From Prorocentrum cordatum (taxonomy: Eukaryota > Sar > Dinophyceae > Prorocentrales > Prorocentraceae), in NCBI GenBank assembly GCA_963575745.1, contig CAUYUJ010016309.1, forward strand, positions 125,002-189,001: a stretch of DNA of 64,000 nucleotides, written 5' to 3'. The translations under genes and the position numbers were made by a program. Positions 52,385 to 62,584 of the stretch are shown piece by piece. Under the pieces are notes generated by a model. The model worked only from the letters and a program-made list of their open reading frames with translations. It did no database searches and was not told the origin of the DNA. Each line of letters begins with the position of its first letter. Positions within the stretch are counted from its first letter, which is position 1.

Positions 52385-52503
52385 TTTTTTTTTTTTTTTT
52401 TTTTTTTTTTTTTGGGGGGGGGATGTCTATATATATATAAAATAAGTTTAACATATAAATGTAAAACTTATTTATTTATATATAAAAAATAAGTTTTACA
52501 TTT
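52385..52503. repeat. T29-G9 run and AT-rich perfect palindrome
   Basis: A run of 29 T (52385-52413) and 9 G is followed by TATATATATA. Next is a perfect inverted repeat with 17-bp arms, AAATGTAAAACTTATTT (52457-52473) and its complement (52487-52503), around a 13-nt AT loop. The stretch 52504-53224 shows no recognised gene, though a plus frame at 52998-53186 is open. Confidence 0.85.
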
Positions 52504-53225
52504 TGATAGACAGCACACAAGAATTGATGACCTATGCGGGCACCTGATTTTTTACAAACGAGTTTACGCACCCCATGCTCTTGCCAACATCCCACCCCGC
52601 CCGCCCGCAACTTGGTTTACAAAACGCATGCGGTAGCGATTGCGACGAGTGCTTCGCGTTGGCTGGTGCGTCTTTGCGGCCGCGCCAACCAAAGGGCGCG
52701 CGGCGGTCAGCTAGTTTGGCGCGACCGACGCGGCCGCGGCGGCGCTGACCGCTTGGCGCATCCCAGCGGGCGCTTGATTGCGAGTCGGCGGCTTGGGCGG
52801 GCGCGGTGCCATGGCAACGTCGACAACGGTATACACGATAATGATAGTAGCGGTGTTGACGACGATGGTGACAGCGTCGACGGCGCGGCCAGTGACGGCG
52901 CCGATGCTGGTCACGCCGGCGATGGTGACGGCGTGTTCGCGTCGGTGATGGAGGTTTTGGAAGGAGTTCTGCTTGCGCGCGCGGCCGACGCGCGAGAGTG
53001 GCCCGCGTGGTATTCGCTGACTCGGGTCGTGCCCCCCCCCCCCCCGCATGCGCGCCAGGGCGTTCGAATGACTTCTTCTGCATGCGGCGCGAGGCCCGTT
53101 TGGCAGAATTCAATGAACAGGTTGAAGAACCTTTTTGGCTTTATAAAAAAAAGGCAAGAACGCGAGCGCAGGTTTTTTTGTTATAACAAAGGCTTTGTTT
53201 TAAAAAAACGGACGTGGTGACATTT

Positions 53226-53226
<1 letters not shown>

Positions 53227-53307
<81 letters not shown>
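53227..53307 (+). repeat. GTT microsatellite
   Basis: Near-pure (GTT)n. Confidence 0.95.
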
Positions 53308-53308
<1 letters not shown>

Positions 53309-53369
53309 ATTGTTTTGTGTTTTGAAGGTTTCGGGACATTCGGGTTTGAAGCCTTTGTGGAACTTAGGT

Positions 53370-53620
53370 TGTTGACGTATTGCGGCATCCGCGCGCGACG
53401 GCGCGCGCTTGTGCAGATCGTCCCGTTTCTTTTTGCAAGGGCGCGATCGCAAACCTTTGTTTGAACATTCTCCTTGCGAAACCATGTATTTCAATTTGTT
53501 TTTTTGGATATTCGTTTCTGAAATCGTGGCGGCACCCGATGTTTTTGAACGATTTCGGCATGCGCGCGCGACGACGCGCGCGTATGCGTTTCGTCCTGGT
53601 TTATCAAATTATTATTGGAA
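53370..53620 (+). repeat. Diverged duplication with GCGCGC palindromes
   Basis: CGGCATCCGCGCGCGACGGC (53381) and CGGCATGCGCGCGCGACGAC (53558), each continuing GCGCGCG and TCGTCC, are 177 bp apart. Each core can form a GCGCGC stem. No gene is recognised here; the plus frames are hydrophobic but unassigned. Confidence 0.5.
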
Positions 53621-53834
53621 GCTTCTCATTTGTTATAAACGAGTACGCACGCATAGCGTTTTTTCTTTCTTCCAAAAAGGATGACGGGGGGTGTCGATAC
53701 CAGTTGGGCTGCTGGTGCGAGTACATATTTTGGATGGATGATGGGGCAGAATCATCCGTACATCGCCATGCGAAAAAAGGGATGCAAATAATCGGGGGGG
53801 GGGGGGCGAATCCATTTTTTTACAAAGAAACCAG

Positions 53835-54032
53835 GGCGACGGTGACGGCGGCCATGGGCGACACAGGCCGCAAAAACACCCACTCGCCCCGAGCGGCGGC
53901 GACGGAAACGGCGACGGCGACGGCGGCAACGGGCGGCACCGCCCGCAAAAACCGCCGCTCGCCCGGGGCGGCGGCGACGGCGACGGTGACGGCGACGCGA
54001 CACCGCCCGCAAAAACCGCCATTTAACCCGAG
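53835..54032 (+). repeat. About 65-75-bp tandem repeat, three units
   Basis: CCGCAAAAAC begins near 53869, 53944 and 54006, each followed by CGCC(G/A) and a GGCGGCGACGG run of variable length. Confidence 0.65.
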
Positions 54033-54165
54033 ATGGTTAAGCCAAGTAAGGCCCTACGTGCAAACACTGTTTGTGGAACGATCCAACAGACAGCCAGCAT
54101 CTCCAGGGCGCGGATAAATAGGTGTAGCGAAGTCACGACCCAAATGCATGTAGTGGTCTTCGCAT

Positions 54166-54199
54166 GGTTTGTGTGTGTGTGTTGTGTGTGTCTCTGTGT

Positions 54200-54237
<38 letters not shown>

Positions 54238-54350
54238 TTTCTTTTTCCGACCCTTTCTACGCCGCGCCGCCGCGCGCGTGGCCGCGACGCCAACAAGTAT
54301 GTGTGTGTGTGTGTATGTGTGTGTGTGTGTGTGTGTGTTTGTGTATGCGT
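54166..54350 (+). repeat. GT dinucleotide tracts
   Basis: (GT)n at about 54170-54230 and 54300-54342. The 280 bp that follow have no recognised feature until the Josephin exon. Confidence 0.9.
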
Positions 54351-54636
54351 GCGTGCTCACGCGCGCGTGAGATGTGGGGTAGCACTGGCTGGAAGAAGGT
54401 CAACCAGCATTCCCCGTAGTTGAGTCTACGATTATCCATCCTCGCTCGTCGAAAGAGCTTCACATATGGCTGCGGTATTGGGGCAATGCTCTACCACGGA
54501 CTGCTTGACATCATTCTTTTCGCTCATTCATCCGCTCACCCTGAACATGCGAGCCCCGTCGTGCTGTGGTGACCTTCCTCGTTCGATTTGAGTGCCGCGC
54601 AACGCCCTCTCACTCGCTCGTGCCTGCCCTCGCCAG

Positions 54637-54710
54637 GCCCTGGTGGAATTTACCACGAGAAGCAGGTCGGCTCAATGTGTGCCGTGCATGCCGTGAACAA
54701 CATGTTGCAG
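54637..54710 (+). CDS. Josephin-domain exon (ataxin-3/Josephin-like deubiquitinase), partial
   Basis: The frame reads GIYHEKQVGSMCAVHAVNNM then LQ. This matches the N-terminus of the Josephin cysteine-protease domain: HEKQ, the catalytic Cys in SMCAVHAVNN and the NNMLQ helix. Josephin enzymes remove ubiquitin. The exon is preceded by CTGCCCTCGCCAG then G (acceptor-like) and ends CAG followed by GCTAGATG (GC donor, used in dinoflagellates). No ATG is in frame upstream, so an earlier exon is expected. The rest of the domain, with its catalytic His and Asn/Asp, was not found nearby, so this may be a gene with long introns or a fragment. Confidence 0.6.
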
Positions 54711-54722
54711 GCTAGATGCTGT

Positions 54723-54822
54723 TTAGCGGGCGAGGAACGATACAATTTAACCGTTTCTGGGATCGGGGACAGGCGTCCCCGATCATGGAACAGTTTGCGT
54801 TATACTGTTCCTCGCCCGCTAA
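54723..54822. mobile_element. 100-bp foldback element in the presumed Josephin intron
   Basis: Perfect 16-bp terminal inverted repeats, TTAGCGGGCGAGGAAC (54723-54738) and its complement (54807-54822). The inner halves also pair, ending at GATCGGGGAC and GTCCCCGATC around a 4-nt loop, so nearly the whole element folds into one hairpin. It starts 12 bp after the exon's GC donor. It is a candidate introner-type or MITE insertion. Confidence 0.75.
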
Positions 54823-55579
54823 GAGGATGGGGTGGGCCCATCTTGCACGGACCCGTCCCTTTCGTCCCTTGCCGTTTCGCTTCCCATCGTGGGAGGGAGA
54901 TCCCCGGCGCTTTTTGCCAGAGCGTCCAGACGGGTCGACTGGGCTGCACCATTCCATGCTATTGGCCACACATGTTTACATACATGTGCTATTCGGAATC
55001 ATCCAGATATGTTTCAGGAGAAGTACGCGGAAGGCATGCGAGCGTTCTGCAGGTGGTTCTAAGGCATCGAATCCTTTGGTGCTGTAGATGTCGACCGTGA
55101 ATCAGGGTAATGCTTCCGCAATGCGCTGCAAGGATTCGACAGTTCTCATCGCTCCCCGCGCATCACTGGGTCGGCATGTACTCGCGCTAAAACCGAGTGT
55201 GGCGCTCAGGTCTCGATCTTCACTCTTTCTTGCGCTTGACCACCAGGCGCCATCTTATGGCCAACGCCCCATATAGGGAACGCTCAGAAGCACAGGATGG
55301 ATGTTGGCGGCAGGAGGTAGAGGAGGATGCGACCATGTCCATCCACCAGGATCGCGAATCGAAGGAGACCACAATGTGGGGATCGGACTGACACAAGGCT
55401 GGAGAGACGCGCGGTCCGCGGGAGAGGCGCGCGATCCAGATGCCTCCGCGGCACACATCGCGAGTCCCGACTTCGAATTCTCACCCGTCCCGCTCATTCT
55501 CCTTCCTCTTCCTCGTCGTCGTCCTCATCATCATGGTCTTCGTTCGGACGGGGCTAGGACAAGGATAAATCCGTTCCAG
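54823..55579. other. Unassigned region downstream of the Josephin exon
   Basis: Lower-GC parts (54960-55130) with frames such as THVYIHVLFGIIQICFR and MSTVNQGNASAMRCKDSTVL. These could hold further exons, but no Josephin motif is recognised. Confidence 0.3.
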
Positions 55580-55619
55580 AGCGTTCCGGAACGCTATCAG
55601 AGCGTTCCAGAACGCTCTG
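55580..55619. repeat. Tandem pair of palindromes
   Basis: AGCGTTCCGGAACGCT (55580-55595) is a perfect 16-bp palindrome. CAGAGCGTTC/GAACGCTCTG (55598-55607, 55610-55619) is a perfect 10-bp-arm inverted repeat with a 2-nt spacer. Both use the GCGTTCC word. The stretch to 55912 is C/T-rich and unassigned. Confidence 0.8.
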
Positions 55620-55911
55620 AAAAGGCCGCGGCGCCCGAGACGTCCTCCAGAGCCGCCAGATCTCAGAGATTCCCGATTTAGCCTCCCCTGAGTTGACCCT
55701 CGTCCTGGCTTCATCTTACGCGTCTCGTCCACCTCCCGGTTGTCTTCCTCGCCGTCCTCGTCATCCTGCCGCTACGGCTCTGCCTCCTCTCCCTCCCTCC
55801 CTCTCCGTCCTCCTCCTCAAGCTCCAGAGGCACCTGCTCGGTGTGCCCGCCCGCCCTTCGTCTTCTCTGGCGGCTGGCTGAGGCAAGGTGTGCCAGGCTG
55901 GCTCTAGCATT

Positions 55912-56000
55912 CAGTCGGGCATGTCCATCGACGGGAGGGAGATTCCCAAATAGTTCAGCAATAGTCTGGGGACGATTCGTCGACTACTGGCATTTTTTGT
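55912..56000 (+). repeat. Dispersed repeat family C, plus copy
   Basis: CAGTCGGGCATGTCC at the left and ATAGTCTGGGGACGATTCGT at the right match the minus copy at 25888-26012. The middle is shorter here. Confidence 0.55.
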
Positions 56001-56050
56001 TTGAACATTGGTTTGACTATTTTTCATTGTTCCTCCAGACTCCGCCTGCT

Positions 56051-56216
56051 GGGTAGTCGAAGGCCAGACTGTCAGACTGGATTGGGCCCCAAGGGCCAAT
56101 CTGGCCTGGCCATATTGGAGGATTTGGGTTATTCGCCAGACTGGATTCGCGTTGGCTCCCTCGCCAGATTGCCCCCGTTTGCCAGATTGGGCCTGCCAGA
56201 TTGGCTTCGACTACCC
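56051..56216. mobile_element. 166-bp foldback candidate
   Basis: Ends GGGTAGTCGAAGGCCA and, in complement, GGGTAGTCGAAGCCAA. The interior contains several CCAGAYTGG and CCAATCTGG words on both strands, so it can fold on itself. No target duplication could be fixed. Confidence 0.5.
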
Positions 56217-56640
56217 AGGCCTGGAGGAGGACATGCCCCACCCCACTCTGGCAACACAAAGAGCCGGCTCCTGCCCCCGGTGCAGCGCGAGCTCGGCCAC
56301 ACGCCCCCCGGCGTGCCCCCGCGCGAGCCCTCTCGCCGCCGGAGCCCGCGGGCGCCCCGCGCCCGCGCCCTCCCCGCGAGCACCCCCCCACCGCGTGAGC
56401 ATCCGCAGCGGCCCGAGGAGGAGGAGGAGGAGGAGGAGGATGAGGGCGGCGGAGGAGGAGGAGGATGAGGGCGGCGGAGGAGGAGGAGGAGGAGGAGGAG
56501 GGCGGAGGAGGAGGAGGGCGGAGGAGGAGGAGGGCGAGGAGGAGGAGGAGGAGGAGGAGGAGGAGGAGGAGGAGGAGGAGGAGGAGGAGGAGGAGGAGGA
56601 GGAGGAGGAGGAGGAGGAGCCTGAGCCGGCAGGGGGGGGG
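56217..56640 (+). repeat. GC-rich stretch and GGA microsatellite
   Basis: Very GC-rich sequence to 56410, then GGA/GGC-rich 56416-56618. No gene is recognised. The next 400 bp (56641-57044) are unassigned. Confidence 0.8.
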
Positions 56641-57044
56641 GGAGGGCTCTCGGATGGGGGGCTGCCAGAGGTGCCCTTGGCCTATGTGAGGTGCCCCCAG
56701 CTTCTCGCTCGGTGCTGGAGCCCCTGGGGACCCCCCTGGGCCTCGCGAGGGGTGCTCTGGAGGCCGTGGGGGCCTCCTTGGAAATCCTGGGGGCACCTTG
56801 GGCCAGGGGTACTTCTGGCAACACCCGATTGGACGGGGCGGGGAGCTTCAGAGGAGCAGGTAGTCTTCCTGTCGCTTCCGGAAGGGCAGGGTGAAGTCAC
56901 GCGTCTGACCTTCCTCCTCCGGGGGGAAGCGGAGGGAAGACAACTCGCCGCTTGGTATCCGACATCCACCGCTGGCCCAAACAGTGGGCACCACTCGGGC
57001 AAGGCCCCGTAACACCACCCAGGGCCTCCCATACCGTTACCCTT

Positions 57045-57168
57045 TGGCCGTTTTCCCCTTTTTGGGCCTCCTGGGAGGCCCGCGTCGCCACCGCTGGATT
57101 CGCCCCGAAATTCTGGTCCAGGGAGCAGTGGCATCGGTACTTTTTGGCTTCCCCAGAGCTGGCAGGGG
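57045..57168 (+). repeat. Dispersed repeat with GGCCTCCTGGGAGGCC, copy 1
   Basis: TTTTCC, GGGCCTCCTGGGAGGCC, CGTCGCCACCGCTGGA, GGGAGCAGTGGCATCGGTAC and TGGCTTCCCC recur in order at 61787-61925. The palindromic word GGCCTCCTGGGAGGCC is conserved in both. Function unknown. 57170-57500 is unassigned. Confidence 0.6.
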
Positions 57169-57499
57169 GGCCTCTTGGACGAGGCGGGGAGCTTCCGAAA
57201 GAGCCTCCCTTCAGAAGGCACGAGGGCCTCCAGGAAGCCCCATGGCCGCTCGGGGCGTCACGCTTGTGAGGGGGGGGGTCGGCGAACGTCGGAGGGCGAT
57301 GGGCTCGCAGCTGTGAGCGTCGCGTCGGTCGCGAGGCCGTCCGAGCCCGCGCATGAGGAAACGGCGGCGAAGAACGCGGTGCGCGCGAGGCAGCACAGAC
57401 GCTTCAGCATCGACTGGCGTCCAGTCGCGTCGATCTTAGCGTTGTGGAAGTCGATTAAGGGAGAGGGAGCATTGTGCCAAATCATTTCCAGATGTCTAA

Positions 57500-57600
57500 A
57501 ATATGTTTCGAGCATGTTTTAAACAGGGAAGAACATGTTTGAAACATTGTTAGATCTTGTTTTGCACAGTTTTAAGCACATGTTTAATTCAATGATGGGA
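57500..57600. repeat. AT-rich stretch with imperfect hairpin
   Basis: ATGTTTCGAGCATGTT (about 57503) pairs with AACATGTTTGAAACAT (about 57533) with two mismatches. It is a low-GC island in GC-rich DNA. Confidence 0.6.
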
Positions 57601-57794
57601 TTGTTTGAGTGTCCATTGTCATGGCATCCACAATCTTGGCGTCGACTGGCTTCGACTGGTCTCGGTTCGCGTCGATTCGCAAGAGCCGCGGCATGCAGCA
57701 TTGGGGGATGGCAGGCCCCCTATGAAATGCCCCAAAAGCCGAGCGCCGCCGCAGTCGCCTTGGCTGGTCGCAGGCGAGGAGGAGCACCCCCGCG

Positions 57795-58135
57795 GCGGCG
57801 CCCGCGCGGCACCAGGGCAGGCGCCCTGAGGCGTCCTGGCCGGGCGCTGGGCCGGGCGTTCTCCGCGGGCGCCTCTCGTGGCGCGCGCGCGGAAACGCCG
57901 GCGGACGGAGCAGCCCGCCTGCGTGGCTGGGCGAGGGGCGCGCTCGCGGGCGGAGCGCTCTCGTGGGCGGCGTCGCCCTCGCGGGCGGGGCGCTCCCGCG
58001 CGGCACCAGGGCAAGGGCTCTGAGGCGTCCTGGCCGGGCGTTGGGCCAGGCGCTCTCCGCTGGCGCCTCGTGGCGCGCACGCGGGAGCGGTGGCGGACGG
58101 GGCAGCCGAGCAGCGAACATGTCCGCATCGTGCGC
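57795..58135 (+). repeat. About 204-bp tandem duplication, GC-rich
   Basis: GCGCGGCACCAGGGCA, AGGCGTCCTGGCCGGGCG and GCGCCTC(TC)GTGGCGCGC occur in order near 57805-57900 and again near 58008-58075. A third partial unit lies between. Open frames on both strands are by-products of the GC content. Confidence 0.65.
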
Positions 58136-58740
58136 CCTCGCGGTCAGGATTCTGGGGCGCGATCCCGCGGATAAGCGGTCGCACGGGTACACCATTCAGA
58201 AATCTGAAGAACAAATATCACATGTCATTGGACTCCAGATTTCGCTGAAATGCAAGAATCTAGAGTAGACCCTGTGCGTTTTCTCAAAGCTTCTTTTTAA
58301 AGCGTTTCGTAACTCTGGACTTGGACTGTTTAAGAAAACGCTCGGACGTCCACTGTCTCAGCTGAATGCTGTCTTAAATCTAAGCACAGGTGTACGCCCC
58401 GCGCGCGGCATCCCCGAAGAAAGCGCACGCCCCGTATCCGCTGGGTCGCGGCCCAGAGGCCCGGCCCGCGAGGCTGCGGACACGGATCTCTTTTTCGTCC
58501 ACTTGGACAGCCCGTCTACGTTGCTGGACGCCTCAGTCCCGCTGGTGCGCGCAGCGTTTCAGGTAACTCAGTGGCTTCACGAATGCGTCGCCACGCATCA
58601 TGGCATCATGCAGTGCCCGCTCCTTCTCCTCCAGAAAGCACGCTGGCGCCGTGGCGGGATCCTTGTAACTACCCAGGTCTTGGAGCCCGCGGGCGGATTA
58701 GCCCTGTGTTCCACTCAGAACTCGCCACGAAGAGGGCGGA
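58136..58740. other. Unassigned stretch
   Basis: Mixed composition with no recognised domain. GCGTTTTCT (58277) and AGAAAACGC (58333) form a weak inverted pair. Confidence 0.3.
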
Positions 58741-59172
58741 GGAGTTCAAGAACATGAATTCGATCAATGACAATAATGATAACAGCATTATACGATTCAT
58801 AGTATGTAGAATACTACGCTTGATATTGTTACTAACAGCAAAAATTCAGACACTAATAGTACATAGTAACACTAGTGATACTAGTAAGTGTGGCACTCCA
58901 ATTAATGATTCTGAGAAGGGCGAACAACTAAGACACACAAGACGAACACAACTACGACTAGCACTCTTAGTCGTACTAATACTACCACTAGCAAGATAAT
59001 CAATCAGTTAACTGATAATGCCATGCTTATACTAGTAATAGGAACAACATGCTACGACTAATAATACCAACACTAGTCGCAATCACATTTAACAGCCCAC
59101 TACTTTCAACAGTCTTACAGATAATACTACTCATGCGAATGTAGTACTAGTAATAAGAATAATAAGAATGAT
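58741..59172. repeat. Low-GC degenerate ACT/AGT region
   Basis: AT-rich sequence full of ACTAGT, AATACTAC, TAGTACTA and similar words. It looks like a decayed AGT/ACT array on both strands leading into the pure array. ORFs here are by-products. Confidence 0.6.
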
Positions 59173-59891
<719 letters not shown>

Positions 59892-59929
59892 GTAAAACAA
59901 ATCATAATGATACTAACAGGAGCGGCACG

Positions 59930-60150
59930 CCCAGCTCGGCCAGCAAGGCCGCATTTCGAGGTCGATTCGATTCGATTTCGGTGGCTTCCGACTCCGATTC
60001 GATTCGACTTCGGATTCAGATCAGGGCTCCGATTTCTCAACGGAGGCTTACTAGCCTGCCGATCTCCGTCGATTCCACTTCCCCGACTCGGCTGCCGATT
60101 TCCGCCGATCCGACTCGTTTCGATCGCCGGTCCGACTTCTCGACTCGGTT
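59930..60150 (+). repeat. Degenerate TTCGAYT-rich repeat
   Basis: Dense GATTCGA, TCGACTT, CCGACTC and CCGATTTC words with no fixed period. Related wording appears in the 11-bp array at 61090-61210. Confidence 0.5.
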
Positions 60151-60286
60151 CTGGGCTCTCCTGCGTTGCTGGCGCACATGATGTGGCCAGCGCTGCCGCC
60201 CGCAGGCTCGCTCGCCGAGCATGAGCTCGCTCCCGCTGCACGCTGTGCTGCCGGCGCTGTTGCCAGTCTGACTCCAAGAGTCGTGG

Positions 60287-60625
60287 GTGGCAGCCCGCAC
60301 GGGTCGTCTCACAGAAGTTGCAGCCAACCTGGTCAGTCCAGCCAGCCAGGCCCCAGTCCAGGTGGCATCGGGAGCCTTCGCCCACCCCCCCCACGGAAAG
60401 CCCTGGCCGACCAAGGTCGCCCAGCCACTAGTTCCTGTCATCAGCATCCCAGGCACTCGCGATCTTGTCAGATACATCCGCGGCATTTCCCTCGAACGCA
60501 TCCAATCGAATGTCGATTTTTTCAGGGATGCCCTTTCTCCCCTTCCTGCTCCCCCCATCTCCTCAACCTTCTCAGTCTTCTCGTCTTCCGCACGACTGGC
60601 ACCTCGAGGGGCCACAAATCCCTAG
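60287..60625 (+). CDS. Possible coding ORF of unknown family
   Basis: A 112-codon plus frame, opening at a GTG codon, reads GRLTEVAANLVSPASQAPVQ, then VAQPLVPVISIPGTRDLVRY and IRGISLERIQSNVDFF before a Ser/Pro-rich end. Third positions are mostly C or G and residue use is varied, which is coding-like. The minus strand is also open over this stretch, so strand is not certain. No ATG start is apparent. No family is recognised. Confidence 0.3.
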   Translation: MAARTGRLTEVAANLVSPASQAPVQVASGAFAHPPHGKPWPTKVAQPLVPVISIPGTRDLVRYIRGISLERIQSNVDFFRDALSPLPAPPISSTFSVFSSSARLAPRGATNP

Positions 60626-60723
60626 ATTTCTTTTCAGGCGTCTCACGTGTCGAACGACCCGGCTGCCGGGGCCGCGCAAGACGCAGTGCGCGTGAGGCTC
60701 CCTTCGTTGCCTCCCTTGTCAGG

Positions 60724-60897
60724 CTCCTCCTCCTCCTCCTCCTCCTCCTCGCTCCTCCTCCTCCTCGCTCCTCCTCCTCCTCCTCCTCCTCCTCCCTCCT
60801 CCTCCCTCCTCCTCCTCCCCCTCCTCCTCCTCCTCCTCCTCCTCCTCCTCCTCCTCGCTCCTCCTCCTCTTCCTCCTCCTCCTCCTCGCTCCTCCCA
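60724..60897. repeat. CTC microsatellite
   Basis: About 170 bp of CTC with CTCGCTCC and CCTC(C)C variants. Confidence 0.9.
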
Positions 60898-61031
60898 CCG
60901 CCTCTGCCGGCGCGCAGGGCCACGAGTGTCAGAGTCTCTCCTCGCAGAAGCAGTCTGCACATTCTGGGGTGTCGCACGTCGGCATCTTGCCGATTGTGCT
61001 CTGCTTCGCTGGCGTTCCGTGCTGGCAGCGA

Positions 61032-61268
61032 TGGGCATGATTATTCGATGCTCGTTTTGGGGACCTTCCTGGAGTCCACCTAATGGATCTGTTCGACTCA
61101 GGTTCGACTCAAGTTCGACTCAGGTTCGACTCAGGTTCGACTCAGGTTCGACGCAGGTTCGACGCAGCTTCGACGCAGGTTCGACTCAGCTTCGACGCAG
61201 CTTCGACGCACGAGCGGAGCGAGTGGCTCCAGGAAGGTCCCCAGAACGAGCATCTAATGATTATTTGC
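61032..61268. mobile_element. Foldback element with internal 11-bp minisatellite
   Basis: Arms 61047-61074 and 61227-61254 are 28 bp and complementary except for one base (GATGCTCGTT(T/C)TGGGGAC continuing CTTCCTGGAG). Weaker pairing extends outward through ATTATT/AATCAT words. Between them, about ten copies of an 11-bp unit (GGTTCGACTCA, changing to GCTTCGACGCA) lie at about 61090-61210. Confidence 0.75.
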
Positions 61269-61269
61269 A

Positions 61270-61549
61270 CGTGGCGACAGCAGAGAGGAGAAGGATAAAG
61301 GAGGAGGCGGATGCTAATGCGCAGGGCCCGATGTTCCAGTACTACGACTTCGACCGGGTGGCCAAGGAGTTGGATCGCGCGGAGGCCCGTGCCGTCGGGA
61401 AGGTGCGGGTGAAGGGGTGGAGGGAGGGACGGAGAGTCGAAGGGGAAGGAATGCAGGGGGGGTGTTTGGGGCGGGAAGACGGGGAAGAGGAGGAGGAGGC
61501 GGAGGAGGAGGACCTTCGACGCAGGAGGCTCGTTCTTCATGCCTGGTGA
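61270..61549 (+). other. Possible coding segment, unrecognised
   Basis: The plus frame reads RRIKEEADANAQGPMFQYYD and FDRVAKELDRAEARAVGKVR, a charged helical stretch that looks like real protein, then becomes Glu/Gly-rich and stops at 61547-61549. It follows the foldback element directly. No family. Confidence 0.25.
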
Positions 61550-61786
61550 ACGTCACAAGAAGTAGGAGGACCATAGCAAGCCGAACATGCTTCGGCGATG
61601 CTGCAGGACACCCTCCCGCGCCACGTCCCCGCACGTCGCCCCCTGCCTGCCAAGCATGCCTTCTTTTTTCGCTGCGAGAGGCGCCCCCCTTGAGAGACCC
61701 GCCCCTTCTGGGGCCTGTCTCTGTGGCGAGGGCCCAGGTTCGGAAAGGAAGTCTCTTGCATTCCTCCGTCGCTGCCGCTGCCCTTT

Positions 61787-61925
61787 GCCCAGTTTTCCAT
61801 TTTTGGGGGGCCTCCTGGGAGGCCCTCGTCGCCACCGCTGGACTCTCCTCAAATCTTCGGTTCAGAACGCACCCTGGGAGAGGTCTGGGGAGCAGCAGTA
61901 TCGGTACCACTTGGTTTCCCCACGG
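61787..61925 (+). repeat. Dispersed repeat with GGCCTCCTGGGAGGCC, copy 2
   Basis: Counterpart of 57045-57168; see there. Confidence 0.6.
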
Positions 61926-62584
61926 GCCGAAGCTCGGGGAAACGTGAGACTCGAGTGCGCTGGAACTCGGGTTTGCCGACGCTCTTTGCCGAGCAGGTCC
62001 TGGATTTTGACGGTCCAGTTGTGATGGGATGCCTGCAGCGGCAGCTCGCGTCAAGTTTCAGATCGGGTCGCGTCATTTTCAGGATGGCCCCGGTAGTCCA
62101 ACCTGAGTTCCCCGAACCTGAGTCTTACGTCTCCCCGATTCTGGTGCTGAAGAACTTGGTATCGCTCGGACGTGTGCACTTTTCCTCGGCGGGGATTCTT
62201 AAGGAGCATCCTGGATCATCCTGCGACAAAGCCACGCACGAAACCGAAAAAAACACAGGGAATGGACGTCCGAGCAATGGCCAGAGAAGGAATGCGCGAA
62301 CCATGATCATGCAGTTCAGCGCGGTGTCGAGCGAGAAGGGCTGCCCCTCATCGGTGTACACTCGTGGCCATGGGCTTCTTGGAGATGTTCGATGGAGCTC
62401 TATTTTGAACAGGAGCCGCCCTCGTTCCGTTCAGTGCTACACGTGTCGGAGTGCCGGATCTTCAAAAAGGGGAGTCCCAAACGATCATCCTATGTTGAAC
62501 CAGTGCTCCCCCGTCCGACTGGCTGCTGCAAGCCTCTCAAACGAGTGTGCGAACCTCCTGTTGAAAACTGCCTGTGCTCCATCC
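61926..62584 (+). other. Unassigned open region
   Basis: A 210-codon plus frame (61955-62587) and an overlapping ATG frame (62392-62634, MELYFEQEPPSFRSVLHVSE, ending LTCAAKVRVVVARVPY) are both open. The second is cysteine-containing and varied, but no domain is recognised and neither can be chosen. Confidence 0.25.
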
